From NCBI GenBank assembly GCA_021200565.1, contig JAJQGJ010000016.1, positions 1-64,000 on the forward strand: a stretch of DNA of 64,000 nucleotides. The letters run 5' to 3'. The stretch comes from Oscillospiraceae bacterium. Its GTDB lineage: Bacteria > Bacillota > Clostridia > Oscillospirales > Ruminococcaceae. A model generated the notes under the pieces. That model saw nothing but the letters and a program-made list of their open reading frames with translations, ran no database searches and was not told the origin of the DNA. Below, in pieces: positions 1 to 7,446 of this stretch (its first letter is position 1; every line of letters begins with the position of its first letter). The position numbers were made by a program, and so were the translations under genes.

Positions 1-140
1 TTTTCAAGGGTCTTTCTTAATTCTTTTCATTGTTCAATTTTCAAGCTGCCATCTTGCGGATTGAGCTTTGAAGCCGGCTCGTGGGTTTCCTCACTCGCTC
101 TCGCTTCGTTTCTCTTTCCTGTTCCCTCTCTCGAGCGAAC
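1..140 (-). other. 5' leader of an rRNA operon (16S gene off the left edge)
   Basis: Read on the minus strand, the region below promoter P2 is a purine-rich leader ending in TTGAAAATTGAACAATG, which resembles the boxA-like leaders found before 16S genes in Firmicutes. No rRNA sequence itself lies inside the window, so assignment to an rrn operon is inference from the tandem promoters and the leader. The plus-strand open frames across here are chance. Confidence 0.55.
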
Positions 141-146
141 TCGTTT

Positions 147-175
147 ATTATATCACAAGCTCTTTCGTTTGTCAA
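147..175 (-). promoter_or_regulatory. rrn-type promoter P2
   Basis: The minus strand carries TTGACA (170-175), a 17-base spacer and TATAAT (147-152), a perfect consensus housekeeping promoter pointing at the left edge. A second promoter of the same design lies about 170 bases upstream, the tandem layout typical of rRNA operons. Confidence 0.75.
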
Positions 176-320
176 GCCCCTTTTTCAAATTTTTTTCGAA
201 TTTTTTTTGGGAGCTTCAAGCTCCTGTGGGCTTCTTTGAGGTACTATCTCTTAGTGAAAGAACTCGTAAGAGTTCTTTCCGAGATAACCGCGAAGCGGTT
301 TTCTCGTGGACAGCTTTTAT

Positions 321-349
321 ACTATATCACAACCAAAATCAAATGTCAA
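321..349 (-). promoter_or_regulatory. rrn-type promoter P1
   Basis: TTGACA (344-349), 17 bases, TATAGT (321-326) on the minus strand. Between P1 and P2 the transcript holds perfect hairpins, for example GAAAGAACTC-GTAA-GAGTTCTTTC around 257-280 and AACCGC-GAA-GCGGTT near 287-301. P1 diverges from sleB. Confidence 0.7.
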
Positions 350-527
350 CCCCCAATTTTCACTTTGTTTGAAATTCGACTTTTTGCACAAAATTGCGGC
401 TTTCTTATGTACATTCTGCACAATACAGCACTCTATATCCGACCAATATATCCATTTTCTTTCAGGAATTATCCCGGATTCGTGCGCTATACTAATTCCA
501 GAAGCAAAATGAAAGGATTGTATTATA

Positions 528-1235
528 ATGAACTTTATTTCTTCCAAAGTTAAATCTCTTATTATATTGGTAGCATCGCTGGCTCTCACGCTCACTATCA
601 CCGCAACTTCAGCTATCGGCGGTGGCATCTCAAGCGGTCTCAGAACCGGCACGTCGGAAGCTCTCTCAAAGCTAGGCTCCGAGGGCTCGGAGGTCACAGC
701 AATTCAGGAAGCTCTGCAGGAGCGAGGGCTCTTCTCCGGCGAAGTCACAGGCTATTACGGCACCAAGACTCAGACCGCCGTCAAGCGTTTCCAGCAACAG
801 AAAGGTCTCACAGTTGACGGAATCGCCGGTCCCGAAACTCTTGCGGCGCTCGGAATCAGCATTGGTTCCGTTCCAGAAGCTACCGAGTCGAACATCAATC
901 TCTTAGCGCAGATCATCTCTGCAGAAGCCCGGGGCGAACCGTATGAAGGACAAGTTGCAGTGGGAGCAGTTGTCCTCAACCGAGTCGAGCATCCGTCGTT
1001 TCCCGATTCAATCTCGGGAGTGATATATCAGGATGGCGCATTCTCTGCAGTTGATGACGGTCAGTTCTGGGAGCCGGTCGAAGACTCCTGCTATGACGCC
1101 GCCCGTGACGCACTTAACGGCTGGGACCCCTCCGGAGGCGCAATCTACTATTATAATCCGGATAAGACTTCGAATGCATTTATTACGTCGAGACCGGTTA
1201 TTACGAAGATTGGGAACCATTTGTTCTGTTCGTAA
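528..1235 (+). CDS. sleB: SleB-type spore cortex-lytic enzyme
   Basis: 235 residues. An N-terminal hydrophobic export segment (about 8-30) is followed by a peptidoglycan-binding domain (about 50-108, with the GLTVDGIAGPETLAAL signature) and a SleB/CwlJ hydrolase domain (about 122-235). The SAEARGEPYEGQ segment holds the expected catalytic glutamate (about E133). SleB enzymes act on muramic-lactam cortex peptidoglycan during germination. It stands alone, divergent from the rrn promoters, with family A repeat DNA just after the stop. The upstream TATACTA near 488-495 could belong to a forespore sigma promoter, but the -35 is unclear. The start was chosen for the signal peptide; AAAGGA lies a suitable distance before it. 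Confidence 0.88.
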   Translation: MNFISSKVKSLIILVASLALTLTITATSAIGGGISSGLRTGTSEALSKLGSEGSEVTAIQEALQERGLFSGEVTGYYGTKTQTAVKRFQQQKGLTVDGIAGPETLAALGISIGSVPEATESNINLLAQIISAEARGEPYEGQVAVGAVVLNRVEHPSFPDSISGVIYQDGAFSAVDDGQFWEPVEDSCYDAARDALNGWDPSGGAIYYYNPDKTSNAFITSRPVITKIGNHLFCS

Positions 1236-1243
1236 GATAAAAA

Positions 1244-1332
1244 GTAGGGGCGGATATTATCCGCCCGAAAAATTCCTGATGTCGATGTAGCGGGCGGACA
1301 GGTTGCAATGCAACCTGTATATCCGCCCCTAC
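1244..1332. repeat. Family A repeat, full element with an extra hairpin
   Basis: GTAGGGGCGGATAT at the left and ATATCCGCCCCTAC at the right form terminal inverted repeats. The left arm is itself palindromic (GGGCGGATATTATCCGCCC). The right arm is interrupted by CAGGTTGCAATGCAACCTG, a short perfect palindrome. It lies between the convergent ends of sleB and thrS. Other full copies are at 22640 and 39300. Confidence 0.8.
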
Positions 1333-1345
1333 ACTAAAATCCAAA

Positions 1346-3109
1346 TTACCTCTTCTCCTTAATCTCTTCCGCTACCATCTCCACAAACTCATCCATTCCC
1401 ATGGTAGTTGTGTCGGTATGGTCTCTGCGGCGGACGGCAACGGTTCCTTCCTCCTGCTCACGGTCACCGATGACGAGCATGTAAGGCACTCTTGAAACCT
1501 GGGCTTCCCTGACCTTATAGCCTGTCTTTTCGGCACGCTTGTCGGCGGTGCAGCGGATTCCCTTAGCCTTGAGGGCTTCGATTATCTTATCGGTGTAGTC
1601 GTTGTTTCTATCGGTGATCGGGAGGACTCTGACCTGCTCGGGAGCGAGCCATGTCGGGAACTTGCCGGCATAGTGCTCGATAAGAACGCCCATGAATCTC
1701 TCGATTGAGCCGAATACAACTCTGTGAATCATTATCGGGCGGTGCTTCTGACCGTCTGCGCCGGTATATTCAGCCTCAAACTTCATCGGAAGCTGGAAGT
1801 CGAGCTGGATGGTGCCGCACTGCCAGGTTCTTCCGAGGGAATCTTCGATATGGAAGTCGATCTTAGGACCATAGAATGCGCCGTCGCCCTCATTGATGGT
1901 ATAAGGCAGGTTCATCTCTTCAAGAGCAAGCTTCAGAGCGTCGGTTGCGTGCTCCCAGTCCTTCAGGTCGCCCATGTGATCCTCCGGCATCGTCGAAAGC
2001 TCGACGGCATACTTGAAGCCAAAGAGACTATAGACCTCGTCGATAAGTCTGACAACGCCCTTGATCTCATCTGTGATCTGGTCTTCAGTCATGAAGATGT
2101 GCGCATCGTCCTGAGTGAAGCATCTGACTCTCATAAGACCGTGGAGCTCGCCACTCTTTTCGTGGCGGTGAACAAGACCCAATTCTCCTACTCTCAGCGG
2201 GAGATCTCTGTAGGATCTCGGCTCTGACTTATAGACGAGCATTCCGCCCGGGCAGTTCATCGGCTTGATTGCGAAATCGGTGTCGTCGATGACAGTGGTG
2301 TACATATTCTCTTTATAGTGATCCCAGTGACCGGAGGTTTCCCAGAGGTGGCGGTTGAGGATCATAGGAGTCTGAACCTCGACATAGCCTTCCCTTGTGT
2401 GGAGCTCACGCCAGAAGTTGATGAGCTCGTTCTTGATGATCATGCCGTTCGGGAGCATGAACGGGAATCCAGGACCCTCTTCGCTGAGCATGAAGAGCTT
2501 CATTTCCTTGCCTATTCTGCGGTGATCACGCTTCTTAGCCTCTTCTAGTCTCTCAAGATACTCCTCGAGATCCGCCTTTGAGGTGAACGCAGTGCCGTAG
2601 ATACGGGTGAGCATCTTGTTCTTCTCGCTTCCACGCCAGTATGCGCCGGCGACAGAGGTCAATTTGAAAGCCTTGACCTGAGAGGTGTAGGTTACGTGAG
2701 GACCGGCGCAGAGATCGACATAGTCGCCCTGCTTGAAGAAGCTGAGTTCCTCATCCTCCGGCAGGTCGTTTATGAGTTCAACCTTGTAAGGCTCGTTCAG
2801 GTCTTCCATGAGCTTCAAGGCTTCTGCTCTTGGAAGAGTGTATCTCTCAAGCTTCAGGTTTTCTTTTACAATCTTCTTCATCTCAACTTCGAGAGCGTCA
2901 AGATCCTCCTGAGAGAAGCCGCCCTCCTTGTCGAAATCGTAATAGAAGCCGTCCTTGATTGAGGGACCGATTGCGAGCTTGGCATCGGGAAAGAGCCTCT
3001 TGACAGCCTGTGCTAAGATATGCGCAGCCGTATGCCGAAGTGCACCTCTGCCGACTTCGTCGTCAAAAGTATGCTCCTCAATGTGTCCGTCGTGGAAAAT
3101 TACTTTCAT
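1346..3109 (-). CDS. thrS: Threonine--tRNA ligase, without TGS domain
   Basis: 587 residues from the ATG at 3109, chosen because AGGAGG lies 10 bases upstream; the longer frame starts without a ribosome site. It charges tRNA-Thr. Visible parts are the editing domain with HTAAH near the N-terminus and CAGPH further on, then the class II core with MNCPGGM (zinc cysteine), RCFTQDDAH (motif 2) and VVFGSIERFMGVLIEHY (motif 3), and the anticodon domain. The protein begins directly before the editing domain, so the roughly 60-residue TGS/N1 domain of typical 640-residue enzymes is absent. Expression is controlled by the T-box leader at 3146-3366. Confidence 0.95.
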   Translation of the reverse strand: MKVIFHDGHIEEHTFDDEVGRGALRHTAAHILAQAVKRLFPDAKLAIGPSIKDGFYYDFDKEGGFSQEDLDALEVEMKKIVKENLKLERYTLPRAEALKLMEDLNEPYKVELINDLPEDEELSFFKQGDYVDLCAGPHVTYTSQVKAFKLTSVAGAYWRGSEKNKMLTRIYGTAFTSKADLEEYLERLEEAKKRDHRRIGKEMKLFMLSEEGPGFPFMLPNGMIIKNELINFWRELHTREGYVEVQTPMILNRHLWETSGHWDHYKENMYTTVIDDTDFAIKPMNCPGGMLVYKSEPRSYRDLPLRVGELGLVHRHEKSGELHGLMRVRCFTQDDAHIFMTEDQITDEIKGVVRLIDEVYSLFGFKYAVELSTMPEDHMGDLKDWEHATDALKLALEEMNLPYTINEGDGAFYGPKIDFHIEDSLGRTWQCGTIQLDFQLPMKFEAEYTGADGQKHRPIMIHRVVFGSIERFMGVLIEHYAGKFPTWLAPEQVRVLPITDRNNDYTDKIIEALKAKGIRCTADKRAEKTGYKVREAQVSRVPYMLVIGDREQEEGTVAVRRRDHTDTTTMGMDEFVEMVAEEIKEKR

Positions 3110-3145
3110 TTTATATATTCCTCCTGCAAAAAATTTACTAATCAA

Positions 3146-3366
3146 AAGCGCCCCGTTCTGACATGCTTATGTCAGAACAAGGGCGCAAGTGCGCGGTTCC
3201 ACCTTGATTTATCGCTTAAGAATCTTTATCGCAGATTATACGGTGAGCTCATCACTCACTGCTCCGGGGCGGTATCCTCGACTCAGGTCGCTCCCTGCTT
3301 CCACCATTTGCAGGGCTCTCTATGCCGACTATAAGACAGGCTTCCCCATCAACGCTTTACTTTCTA
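3146..3366 (-). promoter_or_regulatory. T-box leader of thrS
   Basis: The minus-strand leader contains the T-box core GGTGGAACCGCG (3193-3204), followed at once by a strong terminator. Upstream lies a long stem I region, with GGTGGAAGC and a GGATACCGC segment in which ACC is a plausible Thr specifier codon. T-boxes sense uncharged tRNA and switch between terminator and antiterminator. Class and core are clear; the specifier assignment is inference. Confidence 0.92.
3149..3187 (-). terminator. T-box regulated terminator before thrS
   Basis: On the minus strand GCGCCCTTGTTCTGACAT pairs across an AAGC loop with ATGTCAGAACGGGGCGC and is followed by TTTT. Its 5' side follows the T-box core, which would pair with it in the antiterminator. 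Confidence 0.85.
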
Positions 3367-3367
3367 T

Positions 3368-3396
3368 AGTGTAGCACCATGAGATTGATTTGTCAA
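3368..3396 (-). promoter_or_regulatory. thrS promoter overlapping the GH115 stop codon
   Basis: TTGACA (3391-3396), 17 bases, TACACT (3368-3373). The TGA stop of the upstream GH115 gene (3393-3395) is part of the -35 hexamer, so the two units abut without a gap. Confidence 0.85.
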
Positions 3397-6300
3397 GAGA
3401 AAATTTTCGTCGGCTTCGGTCCTAAAAGTGACTTTTCGATTATCTTGTCCTTGTCGCCTATGACAATCTTTTGCAGAACCACATTCTGATCCATGCCGTA
3501 GATGCGCAGGGTGTGCTCGCCGGAGGTGAGGGCTCTCACATATTCGGCGGTTCTGCCGGCACGCTGGATAGTGTTGTCCCACTGAGGGCTTGAGCCGGCT
3601 ATATAGCCCCTGCCGAGGGTGTCGACTGTGGCGATCTCTTCTCCATCTACCTGGACGCCGATATTGAGGTGGTTGCCGTGGTCGAAGGAGAGGTTACAGT
3701 TCTGACCGACATAGAATGTGAATCTGTACTCGCCGCTATGCTCAACTGCGAAATTATAGTCGAGCCATGCGCCTTCGCCCGCTGCAAAGTTCTCAGAGAG
3801 TGAGGGAAGCATCTTCATGGAGCTCTTTCCCTTGCCATAGCCTATGAGCTCGGTGAATTTAACTTCGCCATCCTTGGATGCACCGGAATTTGCGAATTCA
3901 TTCGAATTCATTACTGTGAAGCCGTTTTCGGGAAGGTGAAGTCCCGGAAGCGTGCACAAGCCGAGGTCAATAATCTTGGCTGAAACGGCAATTTCGACAG
4001 TATTATTCTGGGATTTCACGGTTACCGAGCCGGTCTTGCCCGAAGAAAGCTTCGACCAGTCAATCGAGACGTTGAAGCTCGTGTATTCCTCATAGCTGCC
4101 GGTCTTTTCGCCGCTTATCACGATAAAGTCGTCGGAAGGAATTATCTCATAGCTCACTTCGCCCACACCGGCATTGGTCAGGTTGACTGTGTATGTCTGC
4201 TTGGCTGTCGATTCGAAATCGGGGAGCTTCGGTGCGCCCTTCAGAGCGTCCTTCGGAGAATTCTTGCGGTAGCCTTTTCTGTCCTCAGGCAGGTCAACTA
4301 TCATGAGTGGCTTCTTGAGAGGTCTCACGGTGTGAGGGATGATCTTCACAGCCGATTCTGTGTTCCAGCTAGAATAGTTCATGTGTGAGCGTGCGGTGAC
4401 GTGCCCTAAAATTTCGTCGTGGAAGGTCTTCATATAGTCAGGTGCCGCAAGCATGATACCGTGCCACTTTGATGTGCCCGAGAATTCCTCGCCAAGAGCG
4501 CAATATTTCTCCGAAAGCTCCTCGTCATACTTAAGATACTTTTCGATGAGTGAAGCCAGAGTGTTTGCAACGGTTGAGCCACGGCTGCAATAGAGCTTGT
4601 TGAGGGAGTAGAGAATCTGGATTCTCACGACGTTTGCGCTCGCAACTGCCGGGTAATAGACCATCTGATAGAACGGGATGTAGCACTCGGAGCTCTCTGG
4701 AATCTTTTCCATCAGGTCGTTCGCCCTGCCGATTATAGACTCTGAGAATTCAAGCTTTTCCTGAGCCTCGTTATAGAAGAGCGGGCTGTAGCTGAATTCG
4801 CCGTCAGCGTGGAGGGTTTCCGGCTTGCAGATTCCGTTGAGCCAGGTGTAGTCGTAAAGAAGCGATGCGATTTCTTCAATATCGCTATCTCCTATTGTCT
4901 CATCGGCTGAGAATGTCTCCCGAGCCCAGGTCTTGAGGTATTCGTCGCAGTTATTGGGATTACTTGAGCCATAGGTCTCATAATCGTAGGCGAGATTCAT
5001 GAAGTATGAAAGCGGAAGCTCCATAGGTCTTATGTCGCCGACGTTTACGATCCATGCGTCATCGATTCCGTAGTCATAGGCGGCGGTGAGATTCTCCCAT
5101 GCACGCTGGAGCGGCATAGTGTTTATCCACATTGAGGTCTTCGGCGCTCCGACATAGTCGAAGTGATAGTAAAGTCCCCAGTTGAATCTGTCGCCCTCGC
5201 CGAGCTCAGGAAGAGTTCTCAAGTAGCCGTTATTATCCTCGCAGAGCATGACAATTCTGTTGGTGTCGGCTCCCAAAAGTCCGGTGACATCCGGGTCGTC
5301 CCTAAGTCCCTTGCCCAAAGCGGCAGCAGGATTGTCACGGGAACCGCCATACCAGCAGTTTTCAACCTCTTTATATACAGCAAGGAGTCTTGGCGAGCTT
5401 CCGACGCCGTGATTTGAGAGAATTATGTCCTGGGTTCTTAAAACCGCCTTGAGAAGCTCGATATTTTCTTCAGTTGTGAGAGTGTGATTCTTGTCGTCTA
5501 TAAGAACCGAGTCGTTCTCGCCACGCATTCCTATTGTGAACATCGTGTCGAGCCCGCCGTTGCGGTATATTGCGTCGCTCCAGAATTTCTCGATATTATC
5601 CGGGTTCAGAAGATAATTCCAGACCTTCTGTCCACGGTCTGTCGCAATTTTCGGGTCACGGTATGTTATTTCACCCTTCCAGTAAGCCTGGAGCTTGCCC
5701 CATTCCTGACCGCTTCTTGCCATCGGCTCATGATGGGATGCACCGACTGTCACGCCGTATCTGTCTGCTAAAACTGCATTTGCAAGAGTCATCGGATACT
5801 CTCCAGGCTGGAGATAGCCTGGCTTTTCTGTGGCGGTGTCGGTTTTCGGCTCGTCCACGGGCGCATTTTCATGCCCCGGCTGGTCGCAGTACATGAGCCC
5901 GCCCAATTTATGGTGATACTTCTTTTCGAGTTCGAAGAATCTTGTGTCTGGCTTGACTCCCTCCATGCCGTCGATTGAGAAGTCGTTCGACCACATTGCG
6001 GGCCACATGTAGTTGCCCTTGAGCCTCAAGATAAGCTTGAAGACTTCATCATAGAACATGTAGTTCAAGCCCCCGAAATGGCTGTCGGCAAAGCCGTTGA
6101 AGCAGGGGTTCTCGTCGTTCATGAAAAATCCTCTGAAATTGACTGACGGACGCTTGGAAACGGTTTCGAGATCCGAGACTTTTACGCTAAGCTTTTCAAG
6201 CTTTTTCGGCTTGACATCCGCCCACCATATCCACGGGCTGACACCGAAAATATCCTGGGTGATGTGGAAGATGCCATAGATTGCGCCTCTCTTATCCGAG

Positions 6301-6647
6301 CCGGCAATAACGACTTTGGTTCTCTCGCCATCTTCTATAACCTTGATCTCGTATCTCTCCCAATCTGGCGACTTGAAATCGCCGTTCGAGGGAGATATAG
6401 ACCAGTCAATACCCTGTGACTTGATGAGCTCATCCGAAACAAGCCCCGCCATCAGGTAAACTCCCGACTGCGGCTCATCAAAAACTATCTCCGGACGCTT
6501 GCCGCCAAGAGCCTCCACATCATCAGCATACGCTTCAGCAATGAGCGAAAGACCATCAAAAGCCGAGCCAGCTCTGTCGATATAAACAGGAGCGGCACTC
6601 TTCGCATCAGCCAAAGTAATATTTATATTTTTGTCGCAAAATTTCAT
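3393..6647 (-). CDS. Glycoside hydrolase family 115 (xylan alpha-glucuronidase)
   Basis: 1084 residues from the ATG at 6647, chosen for GGAGG 9 bases upstream. GH115 enzymes remove 4-O-methyl-glucuronic acid side groups from xylan, also at internal positions. Family segments visible include RGFFMNDENPCF, HFGGLNYMFYDEVFKLILR, GNYMWPAMW, GASHHEPMARSGQEW, GMRGENDS and GLYYHFDYVGAP. The C-terminal third (about 790-1084) contains the accessory beta-rich domains usual in the family. No signal peptide is seen, so it probably acts inside the cell on imported oligosaccharides. It fits with the nearby cellobiose phosphorylase in hemicellulose and cellulose use. Confidence 0.92.
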   Translation of the reverse strand: MKFCDKNINITLADAKSAAPVYIDRAGSAFDGLSLIAEAYADDVEALGGKRPEIVFDEPQSGVYLMAGLVSDELIKSQGIDWSISPSNGDFKSPDWERYEIKVIEDGERTKVVIAGSDKRGAIYGIFHITQDIFGVSPWIWWADVKPKKLEKLSVKVSDLETVSKRPSVNFRGFFMNDENPCFNGFADSHFGGLNYMFYDEVFKLILRLKGNYMWPAMWSNDFSIDGMEGVKPDTRFFELEKKYHHKLGGLMYCDQPGHENAPVDEPKTDTATEKPGYLQPGEYPMTLANAVLADRYGVTVGASHHEPMARSGQEWGKLQAYWKGEITYRDPKIATDRGQKVWNYLLNPDNIEKFWSDAIYRNGGLDTMFTIGMRGENDSVLIDDKNHTLTTEENIELLKAVLRTQDIILSNHGVGSSPRLLAVYKEVENCWYGGSRDNPAAALGKGLRDDPDVTGLLGADTNRIVMLCEDNNGYLRTLPELGEGDRFNWGLYYHFDYVGAPKTSMWINTMPLQRAWENLTAAYDYGIDDAWIVNVGDIRPMELPLSYFMNLAYDYETYGSSNPNNCDEYLKTWARETFSADETIGDSDIEEIASLLYDYTWLNGICKPETLHADGEFSYSPLFYNEAQEKLEFSESIIGRANDLMEKIPESSECYIPFYQMVYYPAVASANVVRIQILYSLNKLYCSRGSTVANTLASLIEKYLKYDEELSEKYCALGEEFSGTSKWHGIMLAAPDYMKTFHDEILGHVTARSHMNYSSWNTESAVKIIPHTVRPLKKPLMIVDLPEDRKGYRKNSPKDALKGAPKLPDFESTAKQTYTVNLTNAGVGEVSYEIIPSDDFIVISGEKTGSYEEYTSFNVSIDWSKLSSGKTGSVTVKSQNNTVEIAVSAKIIDLGLCTLPGLHLPENGFTVMNSNEFANSGASKDGEVKFTELIGYGKGKSSMKMLPSLSENFAAGEGAWLDYNFAVEHSGEYRFTFYVGQNCNLSFDHGNHLNIGVQVDGEEIATVDTLGRGYIAGSSPQWDNTIQRAGRTAEYVRALTSGEHTLRIYGMDQNVVLQKIVIGDKDKIIEKSLLGPKPTKIFS

Positions 6648-6695
6648 TATTAAACCTCCATTGGTACAACTACCGATAGTAAGCGACAATATTAT

Positions 6696-6724
6696 ACTAT
6701 AGCTTGGTCAGAGATTCAAGTCAA
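6696..6724 (-). promoter_or_regulatory. Promoter of the GH115 gene
   Basis: Minus-strand TTGACT (6719-6724), 17 bases, TATAGT (6696-6701), about 50 bases before the start codon. Confidence 0.7.
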
Positions 6725-6768
6725 ATCTATGTGTTTTTTAGCAACAATTTTGATTGGTGCGTAATTAT

Positions 6769-6820
6769 GGCTCCCCTGCCAAGGGGAGCTGGCTGCGCCG
6801 CAGGCGCAGACTGAGGGGTT
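6769..6820. repeat. Family B repeat
   Basis: GGCTCCCCTGCCAAGGGGAGC hairpin core, then a second hairpin CTGCGCCGCAGGCGCAG and GACTGAGGGGTT. The same two-hairpin design recurs in many gaps of this window. It sits between GH115 and the NrdD-tail-like gene. Confidence 0.8.
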
Positions 6821-6846
6821 CTCCCTTAAAACCCAAAGCCAGATAA

Positions 6847-6870
6847 CGGGCGGATAATATCCGCCCCTAC
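6847..6870. repeat. Family A repeat, single arm
   Basis: One palindromic arm, CGGGCGGATAATATCCGCCC followed by CTAC. No partner arm is present on the left. Confidence 0.75.
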
Positions 6871-6881
6871 AAAAATCTGTC

Positions 6882-6914
6882 ACAAAAAAGAAAACCCACC
6901 TTCCGGCGAGTTTT
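6882..6914 (-). terminator. Terminator after the NrdD-tail-like gene
   Basis: On the minus strand AAAACTCGCC-GGAA-GGTGGGTTTT is followed by CTTTTTT, a classical intrinsic terminator about 70 bases after the stop at 6984. Confidence 0.8.
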
Positions 6915-6983
6915 CTCTTTCTGCAGACTGCGTAAGCAGTCTATCAGCACAAAATTTATCTGAGGGCAAAGATATTAGCTATT

Positions 6984-7247
6984 TCAGGCGACGCTGTGCT
7001 TTACCCTGTCGTCAACCTCGGCACACTTGGCGTTGTTGAAGCGGTCAAGAGTTCCGACAAGATAGCCGGTGATGCGTCTTATTCTCTCAAAGTTGGCAGG
7101 CGCAAAGTGATATTCGATGTCGACATAATCACCGTCGGGACGAAGAGTCATTTCGTCGATAACCTTGCCTTTGTTGATGCTTTCAGCTCTTGAAACATAC
7201 TGGGAAATCTCTTCCTCGGTCATTTCTCCTATGACATTTACTTTCAT
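6984..7247 (-). CDS. Small protein resembling the C-terminal tail of anaerobic ribonucleotide reductase NrdD
   Basis: 87 residues from the ATG at 7247, with GGGAGGA upstream; the longer frame runs into repeat DNA and is not used. The segment ERIRRITGYLVGTLDRFNNA followed by KCAEVDDRVKH resembles the glycine-radical tail of class III reductases (consensus like RVCGYLG...RFN.GK..E..DRVKH), with Cys of the CGY motif replaced by Thr. The rest of the reductase is absent. Stand-alone proteins of this kind are annotated in gut Clostridia as anaerobic ribonucleoside-triphosphate reductase, but a catalytic role cannot be read from the sequence. A spare glycine-radical domain is a possibility only. Confidence 0.6.
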   Translation of the reverse strand: MKVNVIGEMTEEEISQYVSRAESINKGKVIDEMTLRPDGDYVDIEYHFAPANFERIRRITGYLVGTLDRFNNAKCAEVDDRVKHSVA

Positions 7248-7299
7248 TTGACTTCCTCCCCGCAGGTATTTTAGCCCATAAATCTTGGGTTCGTATTCT

Positions 7300-7328
7300 A
7301 TGATAACACAATATCTTGAGGTTGTCAA
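7300..7328 (-). promoter_or_regulatory. Promoter of the NrdD-tail-like gene
   Basis: TTGACA (7323-7328), 17 bases, TATCAT (7300-7305) on the minus strand, with a roughly 45-base leader. Confidence 0.75.
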
Positions 7329-7343
7329 TAGGTATTTGAAAGA

Positions 7344-7369
7344 AAATGCGTAATTCGTAATGCGTAATT
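7344..7369. repeat. Family C repeat units
   Basis: Three tandem units of the AATGCGTAATTCGTAATGCG type. Confidence 0.7.
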
Positions 7370-7388
7370 GATGTGCAGAATGCAAAAA

Positions 7389-7434
7389 GGCTCCCCTGTC
7401 AAGGGGAGCTGTCGCCGAAGGCGACTGAGGGGTT
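7389..7434. repeat. Family B repeat
   Basis: GGCTCCCCTGTCAAGGGGAG core, GTCGCCGAAGGCGAC second hairpin, then TGAGGGGTT. It lies directly behind the cellobiose phosphorylase stop. Confidence 0.8.
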
Positions 7435-7446
7435 ATCCCCCCCAGT

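Noticed and set aside
470-500. SigG promoter for sleB
   Set aside because: TATACTA and GGAATTA are present but too far from consensus to call.
61-697. Several overlapping open frames on both strands at the left end
   Set aside because: They cross the rrn-type promoters and leader, contain low-complexity repeats, lack ribosome sites and resemble no protein family.
1244-1332. CRISPR-like or IS end
   Set aside because: Only two arms in inverted orientation, no regular spacers, no transposase anywhere in the window.
3020-3334. Plus-strand frame of 104 codons over the thrS start and T-box
   Set aside because: It runs across the T-box core and terminator, which explain the sequence better.
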